Numbered from the stretch's first letter, positions 18,628 to 26,982 are shown. The stretch: DNA of 64,000 nt from Microvirga zambiensis WSM3693 (GCF_016735695.1 NZ_JAERQD010000007.1:1-64000), one strand, 5' to 3'. Notes: generated from the sequence alone by a model not told the origin. Numbers and translations: made by a program.

Positions 18628-19848
18628 TCAGCCGTTGAAGTGCTGCTCGATGGCCTTCATCATGTCGTCCGGCGAGATTTCTCCGTTCAGAGCTCTCTGC
18701 ATGTTGGTCGGCCAGATGCGCGCGATGAAGTCCGGGGTCTTGGGGTGATCCGGCAGCGACCGGGCGATCGGCAGCGAAGCGGAACTCGCCTCGACGAAGC
18801 GCTTGGGATGCCCTGTCCACTGCGCCGCTCCCGACGTGGTGATGGGCAATTGCCCCGTGAGCTTGTTCAGCTCATTGTTGTTCTCCGCCGTCGACAGGAA
18901 CGCGATCCATTTGAACGCCGCCTCCTTCGCCTTGCTGGCGGAGAACACCGCGTTGGATTCGTCGCCGAAATAGGTCCAGCCCTGACCATCCGCCGCGCGG
19001 GGAACCGGAACCGCCGATACCTTGTCGCCGAGCGCCCCGACGATCTCGTTGGAGGAACCGACGTGGTGCATGATCATCGCCGTCCGGCCCGCCTTGAAGG
19101 CATCGACGATCTGGCGGAAGCTGTCGGTCGGTGCGGATGCCGGCGTCACCTTCGCCTCTCGCGCGAGGCCGACATACCAGCGGTTCGCCGCAAGGGCCTT
19201 CTCGCTGACCATGCCGCCCTTCTCGAAGCTCGCTCCGCCGCCAAGGACGAATGGCCCCCAATTGTCGAAGCCGCCGGCGCCGCCGCGCATGCCGAAACCG
19301 GCCACATCGCCCTTCGTCAATGCCTTGGCGGCGGCCAGAAACTCATCGAAGGTCTTCGGCGGCTGAAGTCCTGCCTGCTGGAACAGATCCTGACGGTAAT
19401 AGAGATAGATCACGACATATTGCAGCGGCAGGTAGTACTGCTTGCCGTCGGCGCCCTTGTTGATCTTCCAGACGTTGTCCGAAATGTCGCTGCGCCCGGC
19501 CCATCCGTTGATCATCGCATCGAGCGGTTCGAGGGCCTTCATCGCTGCGAAGCGCGCAGCCCAGGACAGGCGCACCATCGCGGCATCGGGGCCGTTGCCC
19601 GCGACCAGTGCGGCGAACAGGCGGGTCTGATAGTCGTTGCCGCCACCCCACGGAATGGCCTCTGCCTGGATCTTGATGCCGGGATTCTCCTGCTCGAACT
19701 TCGCGACGAGCGCCGCGGGCGAGTTCTGCGGATTATCGAAATGGTACCACCAGCGCACGGTGGTCGGCGTCTGTGCGATGGCAGGGCGTGCAAGCGGCGC
19801 CGCCAGGGCGGCGGCAGCGGAAAGCTTCAGGAATTCGCGGCGCTCCAT
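18628..19848 (-). CDS. Extracellular sugar-binding protein of the CUT1 ABC transporter
   Basis: 406 aa, SBP_bac_1 family. The signal peptide begins MERREFLKLSAAAALAAP and ends near AIAQ; the RRE-F-L pattern could allow Tat export. The mature start (TVRWWYHFDNPQNSPAALVAKFEQENPGI) and TAMIMHHVG are typical of oligosaccharide or glycerol-phosphate receptors. Its first 22 bases overlap the 3' end of the hydrolase gene. No ATPase gene is found in this operon. Confidence 0.92.
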   Translation of the reverse strand: MERREFLKLSAAAALAAPLARPAIAQTPTTVRWWYHFDNPQNSPAALVAKFEQENPGIKIQAEAIPWGGGNDYQTRLFAALVAGNGPDAAMVRLSWAARFAAMKALEPLDAMINGWAGRSDISDNVWKINKGADGKQYYLPLQYVVIYLYYRQDLFQQAGLQPPKTFDEFLAAAKALTKGDVAGFGMRGGAGGFDNWGPFVLGGGASFEKGGMVSEKALAANRWYVGLAREAKVTPASAPTDSFRQIVDAFKAGRTAMIMHHVGSSNEIVGALGDKVSAVPVPRAADGQGWTYFGDESNAVFSASKAKEAAFKWIAFLSTAENNNELNKLTGQLPITTSGAAQWTGHPKRFVEASSASLPIARSLPDHPKTPDFIARIWPTNMQRALNGEISPDDMMKAIEQHFNG

Positions 19849-20807
19849 GATTGTGTTCCTCCCAGGTTTTTTTCATTCGGTTGTGAGACGATGAAGTCGG
19901 CTCCCGCCACGATCATTGCGCGGGCGGCATCGAGTTCCCGGGTCATGCGCAGACAGCCGTGGACCACGCCGGGAACGTGATCGCAGCGGAAGGAAACGCC
20001 GGCGGCGGCAAGCTTTTCGGCAAGCTGAAGCGTGTCGTCGCGAAGCGGATCGAGGCCGGCTGCCGACAGGTAGAGCGGCGGCAATCCGCTCAAGTCGCTT
20101 CTCACGGGCACGGCGAGAGACGTTGTGCCGTCGCCCTCTCGCCCGAGGAAGTTGCTCCAGTACCAGCGCATGTTCACGCTGGTGAGGAGATAGGCTCCGC
20201 CGCCGAACTCCGCGTGGCTCGCGGTCGTGAAATCCGGCGCGTAGCAGCCATAGAAGAGAGCGGCCGATGCCAGTTGGGGCAATCCCCGGTCGCGGCGCGC
20301 CAGCAACGCCGCGAGAGCGAGGTTGGCTCCTGCGGAATCGCCCGCGATGGCGATGCTGTGCGCGGGGATTGGAGTGCCGAGGCCTCCCGACTCGACGAAT
20401 GCGATGGACGCCAGAACATCATCGAGAGGCGCCGGAAAGGGATGCTCCGGCGCCAGGCGGTAGTCGATGCCGAGCACGGGACGCTGCGCGGCCTCGGCGA
20501 GATTGCGCATCGTGCCATCGTGCGTATCGATTGATCCGAAGGTCCAGCCGCCGCCATGAACGTAGAGGATCGGAGATACGATGGGCCCTTCGACAGGCAG
20601 GTAGAGACGCGCTCTCATCTCATGCGAACCTGCATCGACGGTCAGGTTCCGCACCATCATCGCAGGCGCGCCCTCGCTCCATGGAATGGTTGCCGCATCC
20701 GATTGCCGGCGCGCCTCCGCGATCGGCATCGTCTTGAAGTCGGTCTGCGGCCCTGCCCGAATCCGATCCAGGATGGCCTGCATTTGCGGGTCCACGAACG
20801 GGGTCAT
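19827..20807 (-). CDS. Alpha/beta hydrolase, hormone-sensitive-lipase (HSL) family
   Basis: 326 aa. HGGG oxyanion motif at 84-87 (YVHGGGW), nucleophile S158 in GDSAG, acid in the GLDPLRDD stretch and the histidine in VVHGCL near the C-terminus. Likely a small-ester carboxylesterase or deacetylase; in this operon it may remove acyl groups from an imported sugar derivative (inference). The ATG overlaps the gntR stop by 4 bases with GGAGG upstream. The last residues, after the HSL fold ends, overlap the binding-protein gene. Confidence 0.9.
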   Translation of the reverse strand: MTPFVDPQMQAILDRIRAGPQTDFKTMPIAEARRQSDAATIPWSEGAPAMMVRNLTVDAGSHEMRARLYLPVEGPIVSPILYVHGGGWTFGSIDTHDGTMRNLAEAAQRPVLGIDYRLAPEHPFPAPLDDVLASIAFVESGGLGTPIPAHSIAIAGDSAGANLALAALLARRDRGLPQLASAALFYGCYAPDFTTASHAEFGGGAYLLTSVNMRWYWSNFLGREGDGTTSLAVPVRSDLSGLPPLYLSAAGLDPLRDDTLQLAEKLAAAGVSFRCDHVPGVVHGCLRMTRELDAARAMIVAGADFIVSQPNEKNLGGTQSWSAANS

Positions 20808-21439
20808 GAATCCTCCGTGACGATCGTATCGATATGCAGGCCGATGGCCTGGGCCAGCCCCTTGGCGTCGCCCGCTTCGAGGCGTTCGAGCAGAACGTTA
20901 TGCCTGCGGGCCGTCTCGAGAAGCGGCCGTTTGTGGCTTGGCGCCCAAATCTTCGACCGGTGGGTGTGAATCGTGCAGCGGGTGAGGATCTGCTCGAGCG
21001 CCTCGAGACCGGAGAGTTTGAACATGGTCAGGTGGAAGGCCATGTCGAACTCGATCAACGCGAAGGCGTCATCCTGATGGGCAGCCTCCTCCATCTGAGC
21101 GATGAGGCGGCGAAGCTCCGCGAGCACTTCGTCGGTGACGTTCCTGGTCGATTTGAGCGCGCCGCGAACCTCGATGCGGCGTCGGATCGCCAGAGTCTCC
21201 TCGGCCTCCTCCTGATCGAGGCGCGTGACCGTGGTGCCCCGATGTCCGGCTCGCGTCACGAGGCCGTCCTCCTGGAGGCGAAGGAGAGCTTCCCGGATCG
21301 TGCCCTGGCTGCATCCGATCTCGCGGGCGAGCCCGAGCTCGGTCAGAGAGCTGCCCGGCTTCAGCTCATTCATCATGATGCGCCGCTTGACGGTCTCATA
21401 GACCAACTCGCGTGGGCGCTTGATCGGAACGATATTCAT
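20804..21439 (-). CDS. GntR-family transcriptional regulator, FadR/FCD type
   Basis: 211 aa. Winged HTH at about residues 10-72 (LGLAREIGCSQGTIREALLRLQEDGLV) and an all-helical FCD ligand domain behind it, with the metal-site pattern EFDMAFH and two later histidines. First gene of the sugar operon, so it probably represses it until a sugar-derived ligand binds. A palindrome 15 bases upstream of the start is a likely operator for itself and the operon. Confidence 0.92.
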   Translation of the reverse strand: MNIVPIKRPRELVYETVKRRIMMNELKPGSSLTELGLAREIGCSQGTIREALLRLQEDGLVTRAGHRGTTVTRLDQEEAEETLAIRRRIEVRGALKSTRNVTDEVLAELRRLIAQMEEAAHQDDAFALIEFDMAFHLTMFKLSGLEALEQILTRCTIHTHRSKIWAPSHKRPLLETARRHNVLLERLEAGDAKGLAQAIGLHIDTIVTEDS

Positions 21440-21453
21440 GGCGCACCTGATAG

Positions 21454-21471
21454 ATTATCAATATCGATAAT
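21454..21471. promoter_or_regulatory. Candidate GntR operator
   Basis: ATTATC-6-GATAAT palindrome in an AT-rich island inside otherwise GC-rich DNA, ending 15 bases before the gntR start codon. The position fits autorepression. No second copy was sought systematically. Confidence 0.5.
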
Positions 21472-21660
21472 TGGCTTTGCCGTCCTGGTCAACTGCGTTG
21501 CCTTGGGCGTCCAGACGAATGTGAATAGTGCGCGGGGCAGCTGGGTGAACAATCACGGCTCCCGTTTTACGCCGCCGGCAAGATCACTCGGCGTTCATGG
21601 CCCCGCGATCGCCGGGAGCCCGCCTGTCCAAGCCAAGATTGCGGGAATCCGGACTCCCCA

Positions 21661-21699
21661 AAAGAAAAAGCTCCCGATGCCATTTGCAGCGAGAGCTTG
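21661..21699 (-). terminator. Intrinsic terminator of the 138-aa hypothetical gene
   Basis: Read on the minus strand: AAGCTC, a 19-base loop with an extra CG/CG pair, GAGCTT, then TTTCTTTT. It lies about 40 bases after the stop of the gene at 21741-22157. Confidence 0.65.
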
Positions 21700-21740
21700 T
21701 CGACGAGGGAGGGAGCGAATGAAGAGGCCGGTCGTGCGGC

Positions 21741-22157
21741 TCAGGCAACCTGACCGACGGGATCCAGGTCCGCCTTCATGGAAAAGCGCTCCAGCTGAAC
21801 CGCATAGGCCGCTTCCAATCCTTTGAGGCGCATCTCGGGCTCCGGGGTGATCCGGTCCGCTGCGGTCGAAAGGCGTGCGGAGAAGCGGTCCGAGGCCGAG
21901 AGGAGAAGGCGGAGGGAACGGGCGGATGGCGGAATGCCGGTCGAGGCATCCTGAACCAGCGCCGCTGCGGATGCGTAGAGGTCGTCGACCGCCGCCTCGA
22001 TGCCAGGATCGCGCTTGAGCAGACTCATGGTGTTGATGAGGAGCACGCGCAGATCGTGCAGGTCGTCCCCCCTGCCCGCCTGAGCGATGAGATTCACGAC
22101 CTTTTTGACCGCTTCGATTCTGTCGTTGATCTTCTGTGCAATGGTGCTGTCGGTCAT
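21741..22157 (-). CDS. Hypothetical protein, all-helical
   Basis: 138 aa, no signal peptide or membrane segment. Predicted mostly helical from its pattern (KINDRIEAVKKVVNLIAQ, then several amphipathic stretches). I do not recognise a family. The ATG at 22157 has GGGGGAGG seven bases upstream, far better than the upstream alternative. It is monocistronic, divergent from the tandem-HTH gene, and followed by its own terminator. Confidence 0.75.
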   Translation of the reverse strand: MTDSTIAQKINDRIEAVKKVVNLIAQAGRGDDLHDLRVLLINTMSLLKRDPGIEAAVDDLYASAAALVQDASTGIPPSARSLRLLLSASDRFSARLSTAADRITPEPEMRLKGLEAAYAVQLERFSMKADLDPVGQVA

Positions 22158-22694
22158 GAACCTCCCCCTGTCGGCCGTGCGCGTGACCTGCCTGGACTCA
22201 CAGGATCGAGCATGCGCTTTCATGGTTAATCAATCATTACGGGCCGCCCGAACCCGCCGCTGAAAGTGTTGTTTTTCAAGGGTCCCGCCATCGCTGAGGA
22301 AACTTCCCCTGCGACACGTTTCCCGGATTGAGATTTGCTCCGAAGCCGACTACATCTCCGCTTCGTCACCGTTTTGAACCCTTCGTCATGCCCCTGCCGC
22401 TCGACATCAAGCGACCGCAACGACCCGTCTTGCGAAGCGCCCGCTTCGCGAGGGAGGCTCGTCTCATGCATGACCATGAGTTGCAGCCCGATCCCAGACC
22501 AACCCTCTGGGCTCCGGCGGCAAGCCCCGTCAGAACCGGCGCCCACCCTCGGGTGCCTAACAGTTCCATGCCGGCCTAGGGTTCACCCGTCGCCGGCAGG
22601 GACCGGCGATTTTCCTCTCCGTTTGCATACGCTCTTCGTCTGCAATGCAGGTTCGCCGGATCCCAGCCTCGCTGAGAAAAGGAGAAGCCCTGCG
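22158..22694. other. Intergenic region between divergent hypothetical genes
   Basis: About 537 bases. Contains the terminator-like hairpin at 22590-22613. The frame of the downstream gene stays open back to 22335, but codon character and the ribosome site favour the start at 22695. No other gene seen. Confidence 0.5.
22590..22613 (+). terminator. Terminator-like hairpin upstream of the tandem-HTH gene
   Basis: tcgccgg / ccggcga stem with a 6-base loop followed by TTTT, 82 bases before the next start codon. It could end an unannotated small RNA or act as an attenuator for the gene at 22695. Confidence 0.5.
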
Positions 22695-24083
22695 ATGAAC
22701 AGGGTCTGGACTGAAGAAGAACTCGAGATCCTGCGCCGCGACCGGGAAGCCAAGGTTCCAGTTCCGGTAACGGCCGCGAAGCTGGGCCGCCCGGTGCCCG
22801 CCACCTATGCCAGGGCGCGGTTGATCGGCACCCTTGTCCAGCCGCATCAGTCCTGGGATGAGACCAGCGTTGCGCGCCTGCGCGAACTCGTCTCGGCCGA
22901 TCCGCCGATGACGGACAAGCGCATTGCCGCGGAACTCGGAAGAACCGTCACCCAGATCCGCTGGAAGATGCAGGATCTCGGCCTGATCGGCGTGCGTGAT
23001 CTCTCCAAGCTGGCGAAGATCACCGCAGCGGAGACGAGCCGCCCCAAGACGGTGAGGCCGCAATCCGACAAGCCCCTGCAGGCGATGTCCGCAACCCGCG
23101 TGCCGCCGACACCTCGGCCCTCGACAAGTCACGCTGTGCCAGCAGTTCCGAAGGCCGCTCCGGCACAGCCGATCAATCCTCACGCGACCCTCGACGACGC
23201 GCTTAAGGCTCTGGAGGCGCTCTTTACCGAACAGCTGAAGAATCTCGTCGCCGAATCGGAAGCGGGCATGATCCGCGCGGCCCGTGCGGCCATTGCTGAG
23301 AAGGCGCGTATCGATCAGCGCCTCGTCGTCCGCGTCAAACGCGCGGCCGAAGCGGCTGCGCGGCGTGAGTCAGAGGCAAAGGCTGCGGAAGCGGAGACGA
23401 AACGCCAGGAAGCGGAGGCGAGGAAAGCCGAGGCCGAGGCGAAGCGGAAAGCCGCAGAGGCGGCGCGCCTGGCGCGCGAAGAGAAGGCTCGCGAAGACAA
23501 AGCGCGGATCGTCGCCAAGCCGATCGAGAGACCGATCGAGAGACCGAAAGCCGCGGAGCCGCGCATCGTTGCCGAGAAGCCCAGGCTCGTCGAGAAAAAG
23601 GCCGTGCTACCGGCGGTTCAGGGCGTTTCGCAGGCCGCGCCTGCGCGTCCCGCTCCAGCACCTGCGGCGCCGGCAGCCCCGAAGATCGTCGTCACCAACG
23701 CCCCTGCTCCCGCACGTCCGACGGAACCGGAAGCCGCTTCCGGCCAGACCTCGGGTCGCGGCGGCTGGAAGTCGGTCCGGCGGGATCCCGCGCGTATCAT
23801 GGCTCAGGCAAAGGCGAAGGCCAAGCCGGCGAACCGGGCGGATGCGATCGACCTCGCGCAGGCTGCACAAAGCGCCATCGAGCGCTTCATCGCCGAGCGC
23901 GGCGTGACCCGGACCGAGACCAACGGCCTTCAGTCCGTGGTCTCCCGCCTTCAGGCGCGGGGCTACATCGTCGTGCGCGACGAGACAGGCTGGACCATCG
24001 ACCAGCGCCATCGCCTCGACAGCGAATCCGAATTGTTCGCCTTCGCGGAGGCGCGCGGCATCACATTGAGCGCTGCGGCGTAA
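22695..24083 (+). CDS. Tandem GcrA/SANT-like helix-turn-helix protein with coiled coil
   Basis: 462 aa, family not recognised. Two related N-terminal HTH units lie at about 5-46 (WTEEELEILRR, VTAAKLGRPVPATYARARLIG) and 54-98 (WDETSVARLRELV, IAAELGRTVTQIRWKMQDLGL); both resemble GcrA or SANT/Myb-like DNA-binding repeats. A linker, an Ala-Glu-Lys-Arg coiled coil (about 213-275), a duplicated IERP motif, a Pro/Ala-rich stretch (305-345) and a compact C-terminal domain (385-455) follow. The ATG has AAGGAGA upstream. DNA binding is likely; the target is unknown. Confidence 0.75.
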   Translation: MNRVWTEEELEILRRDREAKVPVPVTAAKLGRPVPATYARARLIGTLVQPHQSWDETSVARLRELVSADPPMTDKRIAAELGRTVTQIRWKMQDLGLIGVRDLSKLAKITAAETSRPKTVRPQSDKPLQAMSATRVPPTPRPSTSHAVPAVPKAAPAQPINPHATLDDALKALEALFTEQLKNLVAESEAGMIRAARAAIAEKARIDQRLVVRVKRAAEAAARRESEAKAAEAETKRQEAEARKAEAEAKRKAAEAARLAREEKAREDKARIVAKPIERPIERPKAAEPRIVAEKPRLVEKKAVLPAVQGVSQAAPARPAPAPAAPAAPKIVVTNAPAPARPTEPEAASGQTSGRGGWKSVRRDPARIMAQAKAKAKPANRADAIDLAQAAQSAIERFIAERGVTRTETNGLQSVVSRLQARGYIVVRDETGWTIDQRHRLDSESELFAFAEARGITLSAAA

Positions 24084-24092
24084 GCAACGACA

Positions 24093-24126
24093 CGACGTCC
24101 GGTCCAACGGCTTGGACCGGACGTCG
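24093..24126 (+). terminator. Strong hairpin after the tandem-HTH gene
   Basis: Perfect 15-bp stem (arms 24093-24107 and 24112-24126) with a CGGC tetraloop starting 10 bases after the stop codon. No T-run, but stability and position fit a terminator. Confidence 0.65.
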
Positions 24127-24221
24127 CATACGTGAACGATTGCCGTGAAGGAACCGAGTCCACTTTTGCGAACAATGCGCTAGTTTCCCTGTCCGCAAAT
24201 CCGCCGGTGAACAGGGATATG

Positions 24222-25178
24222 ATGATGGAAAAGCGCAGACTTGGTCGCTCCGACCTGATGGTTTCCCCACTATGCCTCGGCGGCAATGTGTTCGGCTGGA
24301 CGGCAGACGAGGCAACCTCGTTCAAGGTGCTCGATGCCTATGTGGACGCGGGCCTCAATTTCATCGATACGGCGGATGTCTATTCCACCTGGGTGCCCGG
24401 TCACAAAGGCGGCGAGTCGGAAACGATCATCGGCAAGTGGATGAAGGCTCGCGGCAATCGCGACAAGCTCGTCATCGCCACCAAGGTCGGATCCGAGATG
24501 GCGCCGGATCGGAAGGGTCTGGCGAAGAGCTACATCCGCTCCGCCGTCGAGGCTTCGCTGCAGCGCCTGCAGACGGATCACATCGATCTCTATCAATCCC
24601 ACCGGGACGATCTCGAAACGCCGCAGCAGGAGACGCTCGGTGCCTATGAAGAACTGATCCGGGACGGCAAGGTGCGGGCGATCGGCGCATCGAACTTCAC
24701 CGCCGCGCGCCTGAAGGAGGCGTTGGAGATCAGCACCGAACTCGGCCTGCCGCGCTATGAAAGCCTGCAGCCGAAATACAATCTCCACGACAGGGCCGAA
24801 TACGAAGCGGAACTCGAGCCGCTCTGCCGGCAGGAAGAAGTCGGCGTCATTCCCTATTATGGCCTCGCCAGCGGCTTTCTCACCGGCAAGTACCGCTCGG
24901 AAGCCGATTTCGGCAAGAGCGTTCGCGGCGGGCGCATGGCCGCCTATCTCGACGACAGGGGCCGGCGAATTCTTGCCGCTCTGGACTCCGTCGCCGGGAG
25001 GAAAGGCGCCACGCCGGCGCAGGTTGCCCTGGCCTGGCTGATGGCACGCCCGGGACTCACGGCTCCGATTGCCAGCGCCACATCGGTGGATCAGGTGCGC
25101 GAACTCGTGAAAGCGACGGCAGTGCATCTCGACGCCGCCGATATCGCCGAGCTCGACAAGGCCAGCGCCTATTCCTGA
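24222..25178 (+). CDS. Aldo/keto reductase
   Basis: 318 aa. NADPH-dependent oxidoreductase with a TIM-barrel fold. The catalytic tetrad is visible: D and Y in IDTADVYS, K in IATKVGSE and H in LYQSHRDD. The SNFTAARL segment and the C-terminal IASATSVDQ form the cofactor site. Three ATGs occur in a row (24219, 24222, 24225) after AGGG; the exact one is uncertain. Monocistronic, with a terminator behind. Substrate not predictable. Confidence 0.92.
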   Translation: MMEKRRLGRSDLMVSPLCLGGNVFGWTADEATSFKVLDAYVDAGLNFIDTADVYSTWVPGHKGGESETIIGKWMKARGNRDKLVIATKVGSEMAPDRKGLAKSYIRSAVEASLQRLQTDHIDLYQSHRDDLETPQQETLGAYEELIRDGKVRAIGASNFTAARLKEALEISTELGLPRYESLQPKYNLHDRAEYEAELEPLCRQEEVGVIPYYGLASGFLTGKYRSEADFGKSVRGGRMAAYLDDRGRRILAALDSVAGRKGATPAQVALAWLMARPGLTAPIASATSVDQVRELVKATAVHLDAADIAELDKASAYS

Positions 25179-25200
25179 GGCATCGAAATTTTGCATGGCA

Positions 25201-25222
25201 GCCCTCCGTTGCATCGGAGGGC
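25201..25222 (+). terminator. Terminator of the aldo/keto reductase gene
   Basis: gccctccg / cggagggc stem with a 6-base loop, about 22 bases after the stop codon, with no T-run. Confidence 0.6.
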
Positions 25223-25284
25223 CCGCTTATTATCTCGTACCAACCTGTGCTTTATAAGATTTCACAGGAAAACGAGGTTTTATC

Positions 25285-26376
25285 ATGAGCGCCGATGCCA
25301 ATGCATTGTTCCAGCCCTTCACTCTGGGTGATCTGACCCTGCCGAACCGCCTGGTCATGGCTCCCCTAACCCGCAACCGGGCTGCCAAGGGCGACGTGGC
25401 TCGCGACATCACCGCAACCTATTATTCCCAGCGCGCCAGCGCCGGCCTGCTGATCTCGGAAGGTTCGCAAATCTCCCACCAGGGCCAGGGCTACCTGCGC
25501 ACACCCGGCATCTACACGCCGGAGCAGGTGGCGCATTGGCGCAAGGTGACCGATGCGGTTCACAAGGCCGGCGGGCGGATCTTCATTCAGCTCTGGCACG
25601 TGGGTCGCGTATCCCATACCTCGCTGCAGCCCGACGGCGGTTCGCCTGTCGGCCCCTCGCCGCTTCGCGCCCAGACCAAGACCTTCCTCGAGGAAGGCTT
25701 CGCAGAGGTGTCGGAGCCTCGCGCCCTCGATATCTCGGAAATTCCCGGCATCCTGCGCGACTACGAGAATGCAGCCCGCAACGCCAAGGAAGCCGGCTTC
25801 GACGGCGTCGAGATCCATGCGGCCAACGGCTACCTGCTCGACCAGTTCATGAAGGACGGCTCGAACCACCGCACCGACGCCTATGGCGGCTCCATCGAGA
25901 ACCGCGCCCGCCTGACCATCGAAGCGGCCGAGGCCGTGCTGAAGGTCTGGGACAAGGGCCGGGTCGGCATCCGCCTGTCGCCGGCAAAGGTCAACGATGC
26001 CGCGGATTCGGATCCGCAGGCCCTGTTCTCCTACGTCGTCGAAAAACTCGACAATCTGGGCCTCGGCTATATCCACATGATCGAGGGCGCGACCCAGGGC
26101 GACCGCAATGCGGTGAGCGTCGATTATGACGGCCTGCGCAAATCCTTCCGCGGCGCCTACATCGCCAATAACGGCTACAGCCGCGAGATGGCGGCCGAGG
26201 CCGTGGCGAGCGGGCGTGCAGATCTCGTGGCCTTCGGACGCCTCTTCCTCGCCAATCCGGACCTTGTGGAGCGCTTCCGCCTCAACGCGCCGCTCAACGA
26301 ACCGGACCGCGCCACCTTCTATGGCGGCGGCACCGAGGGCTATACGGATTATCCGGGCCTCGAAGAGGCGGCCTAG
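25285..26376 (+). CDS. nemA: Old yellow enzyme, NemA-type ene-reductase
   Basis: 363 aa. FMN-dependent reductase of electrophilic alkenes, nitrate esters or N-ethylmaleimide. N-terminus LFQPFTLGDLTLPNRLVMAPLTR, substrate-binding histidine/asparagine in IHAANGYLLDQF and the flavin-site segments FGRLFLANPDL fit the NemA/XenB/GTN-reductase branch. Full length. The stop TAG is the first part of a TAGAGC palindromic repeat. Probably electrophile detoxification. Confidence 0.93.
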   Translation: MSADANALFQPFTLGDLTLPNRLVMAPLTRNRAAKGDVARDITATYYSQRASAGLLISEGSQISHQGQGYLRTPGIYTPEQVAHWRKVTDAVHKAGGRIFIQLWHVGRVSHTSLQPDGGSPVGPSPLRAQTKTFLEEGFAEVSEPRALDISEIPGILRDYENAARNAKEAGFDGVEIHAANGYLLDQFMKDGSNHRTDAYGGSIENRARLTIEAAEAVLKVWDKGRVGIRLSPAKVNDAADSDPQALFSYVVEKLDNLGLGYIHMIEGATQGDRNAVSVDYDGLRKSFRGAYIANNGYSREMAAEAVASGRADLVAFGRLFLANPDLVERFRLNAPLNEPDRATFYGGGTEGYTDYPGLEEAA

Positions 26377-26418
26377 AGCATCGGACGGACCCGGAGGGTC
26401 CGTCTCGACCGATGCTCT
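26375..26418. repeat. TAGAGC-type palindromic repeat, copy 2
   Basis: AGAGCATCGG at the left end and CCGATGCTCT at the right form the outer stem; acggaccc / gggtccgt form the inner stem. The TAG of the old yellow enzyme stop is part of the left end. Confidence 0.75.
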
Positions 26419-26429
26419 CATTCAAGGAG

Positions 26430-26482
26430 AAAGCATCGGATTGATCCCAAAAGTGCAAGTCCACTTTTGGGTCCGATGCTTT
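26430..26482. repeat. Long interrupted palindrome next to copy 2
   Basis: Outer arms aaagcatcgga / tccgatgcttt and inner arms cccaaaagtg / cacttttggg, separated on the left by ttgat. It shares the GCATCGG end with the preceding repeat, so the two form a composite element between convergent genes. Confidence 0.7.
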
Positions 26483-26486
26483 AGTC

Positions 26487-26936
26487 TCAGCAGCCCTGAC
26501 AGATTCCACGCCGAACTCTCTTGTCGGCCTCTTCGAGGAGTTTCTCCTCGCGAGAGCTGGGGTTGACCGTCGAGCGCTCGCCCCGCTGTAAGCGTCCATC
26601 GGCCGTGGTCCCCGTGGTCGTGGGGCCGCCGCTGCTGCCTTCCGTGCCGGGCGGCGGAATCGTGCCCGCCGTGCCGGCATTCCCGGCCGGCGTATTGCCT
26701 GCGGTTCCGCCGACGCGGCTCGCCCGGTTGCCCGGATCAGTACTTCCCTGCATGGGCGGCCGGAACGTCGAGCTGCCGGACTGAGAACTGCCGCTGGGCG
26801 CGGCCGTCGTGCTGCTGGACGGGCTTGCAGAACTGGATGAGCCGCCACTGGATCCCCCGGAGGATCCCTGCGCCCAGGCGGCGCCGGCGATCAGACAGCC
26901 GGCGAGCAGCGCAGTGGGAATGGTGAGATGACGCAT
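26487..26936 (-). CDS. Secreted low-complexity Ser/Gly/Thr-rich protein
   Basis: 149 aa. Signal peptide of about 22 residues ending AAWA. The mature region is nearly all Ser, Gly, Thr, Pro and Asn to residue 125, then a short charged end (REEKLLEEADKRVRRGIC) with two cysteines at the very C-terminus (CQGC). Exported and probably unstructured; function unknown. The AAGGAGGAG ribosome site is very strong, arguing it is a real, well-expressed gene. Confidence 0.75.
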   Translation of the reverse strand: MRHLTIPTALLAGCLIAGAAWAQGSSGGSSGGSSSSASPSSSTTAAPSGSSQSGSSTFRPPMQGSTDPGNRASRVGGTAGNTPAGNAGTAGTIPPPGTEGSSGGPTTTGTTADGRLQRGERSTVNPSSREEKLLEEADKRVRRGICQGC

Positions 26937-26982
26937 GGGCTCCTCCTTTCGGATCGCTGTCGAACGTCAACGTCAAGCAAAC

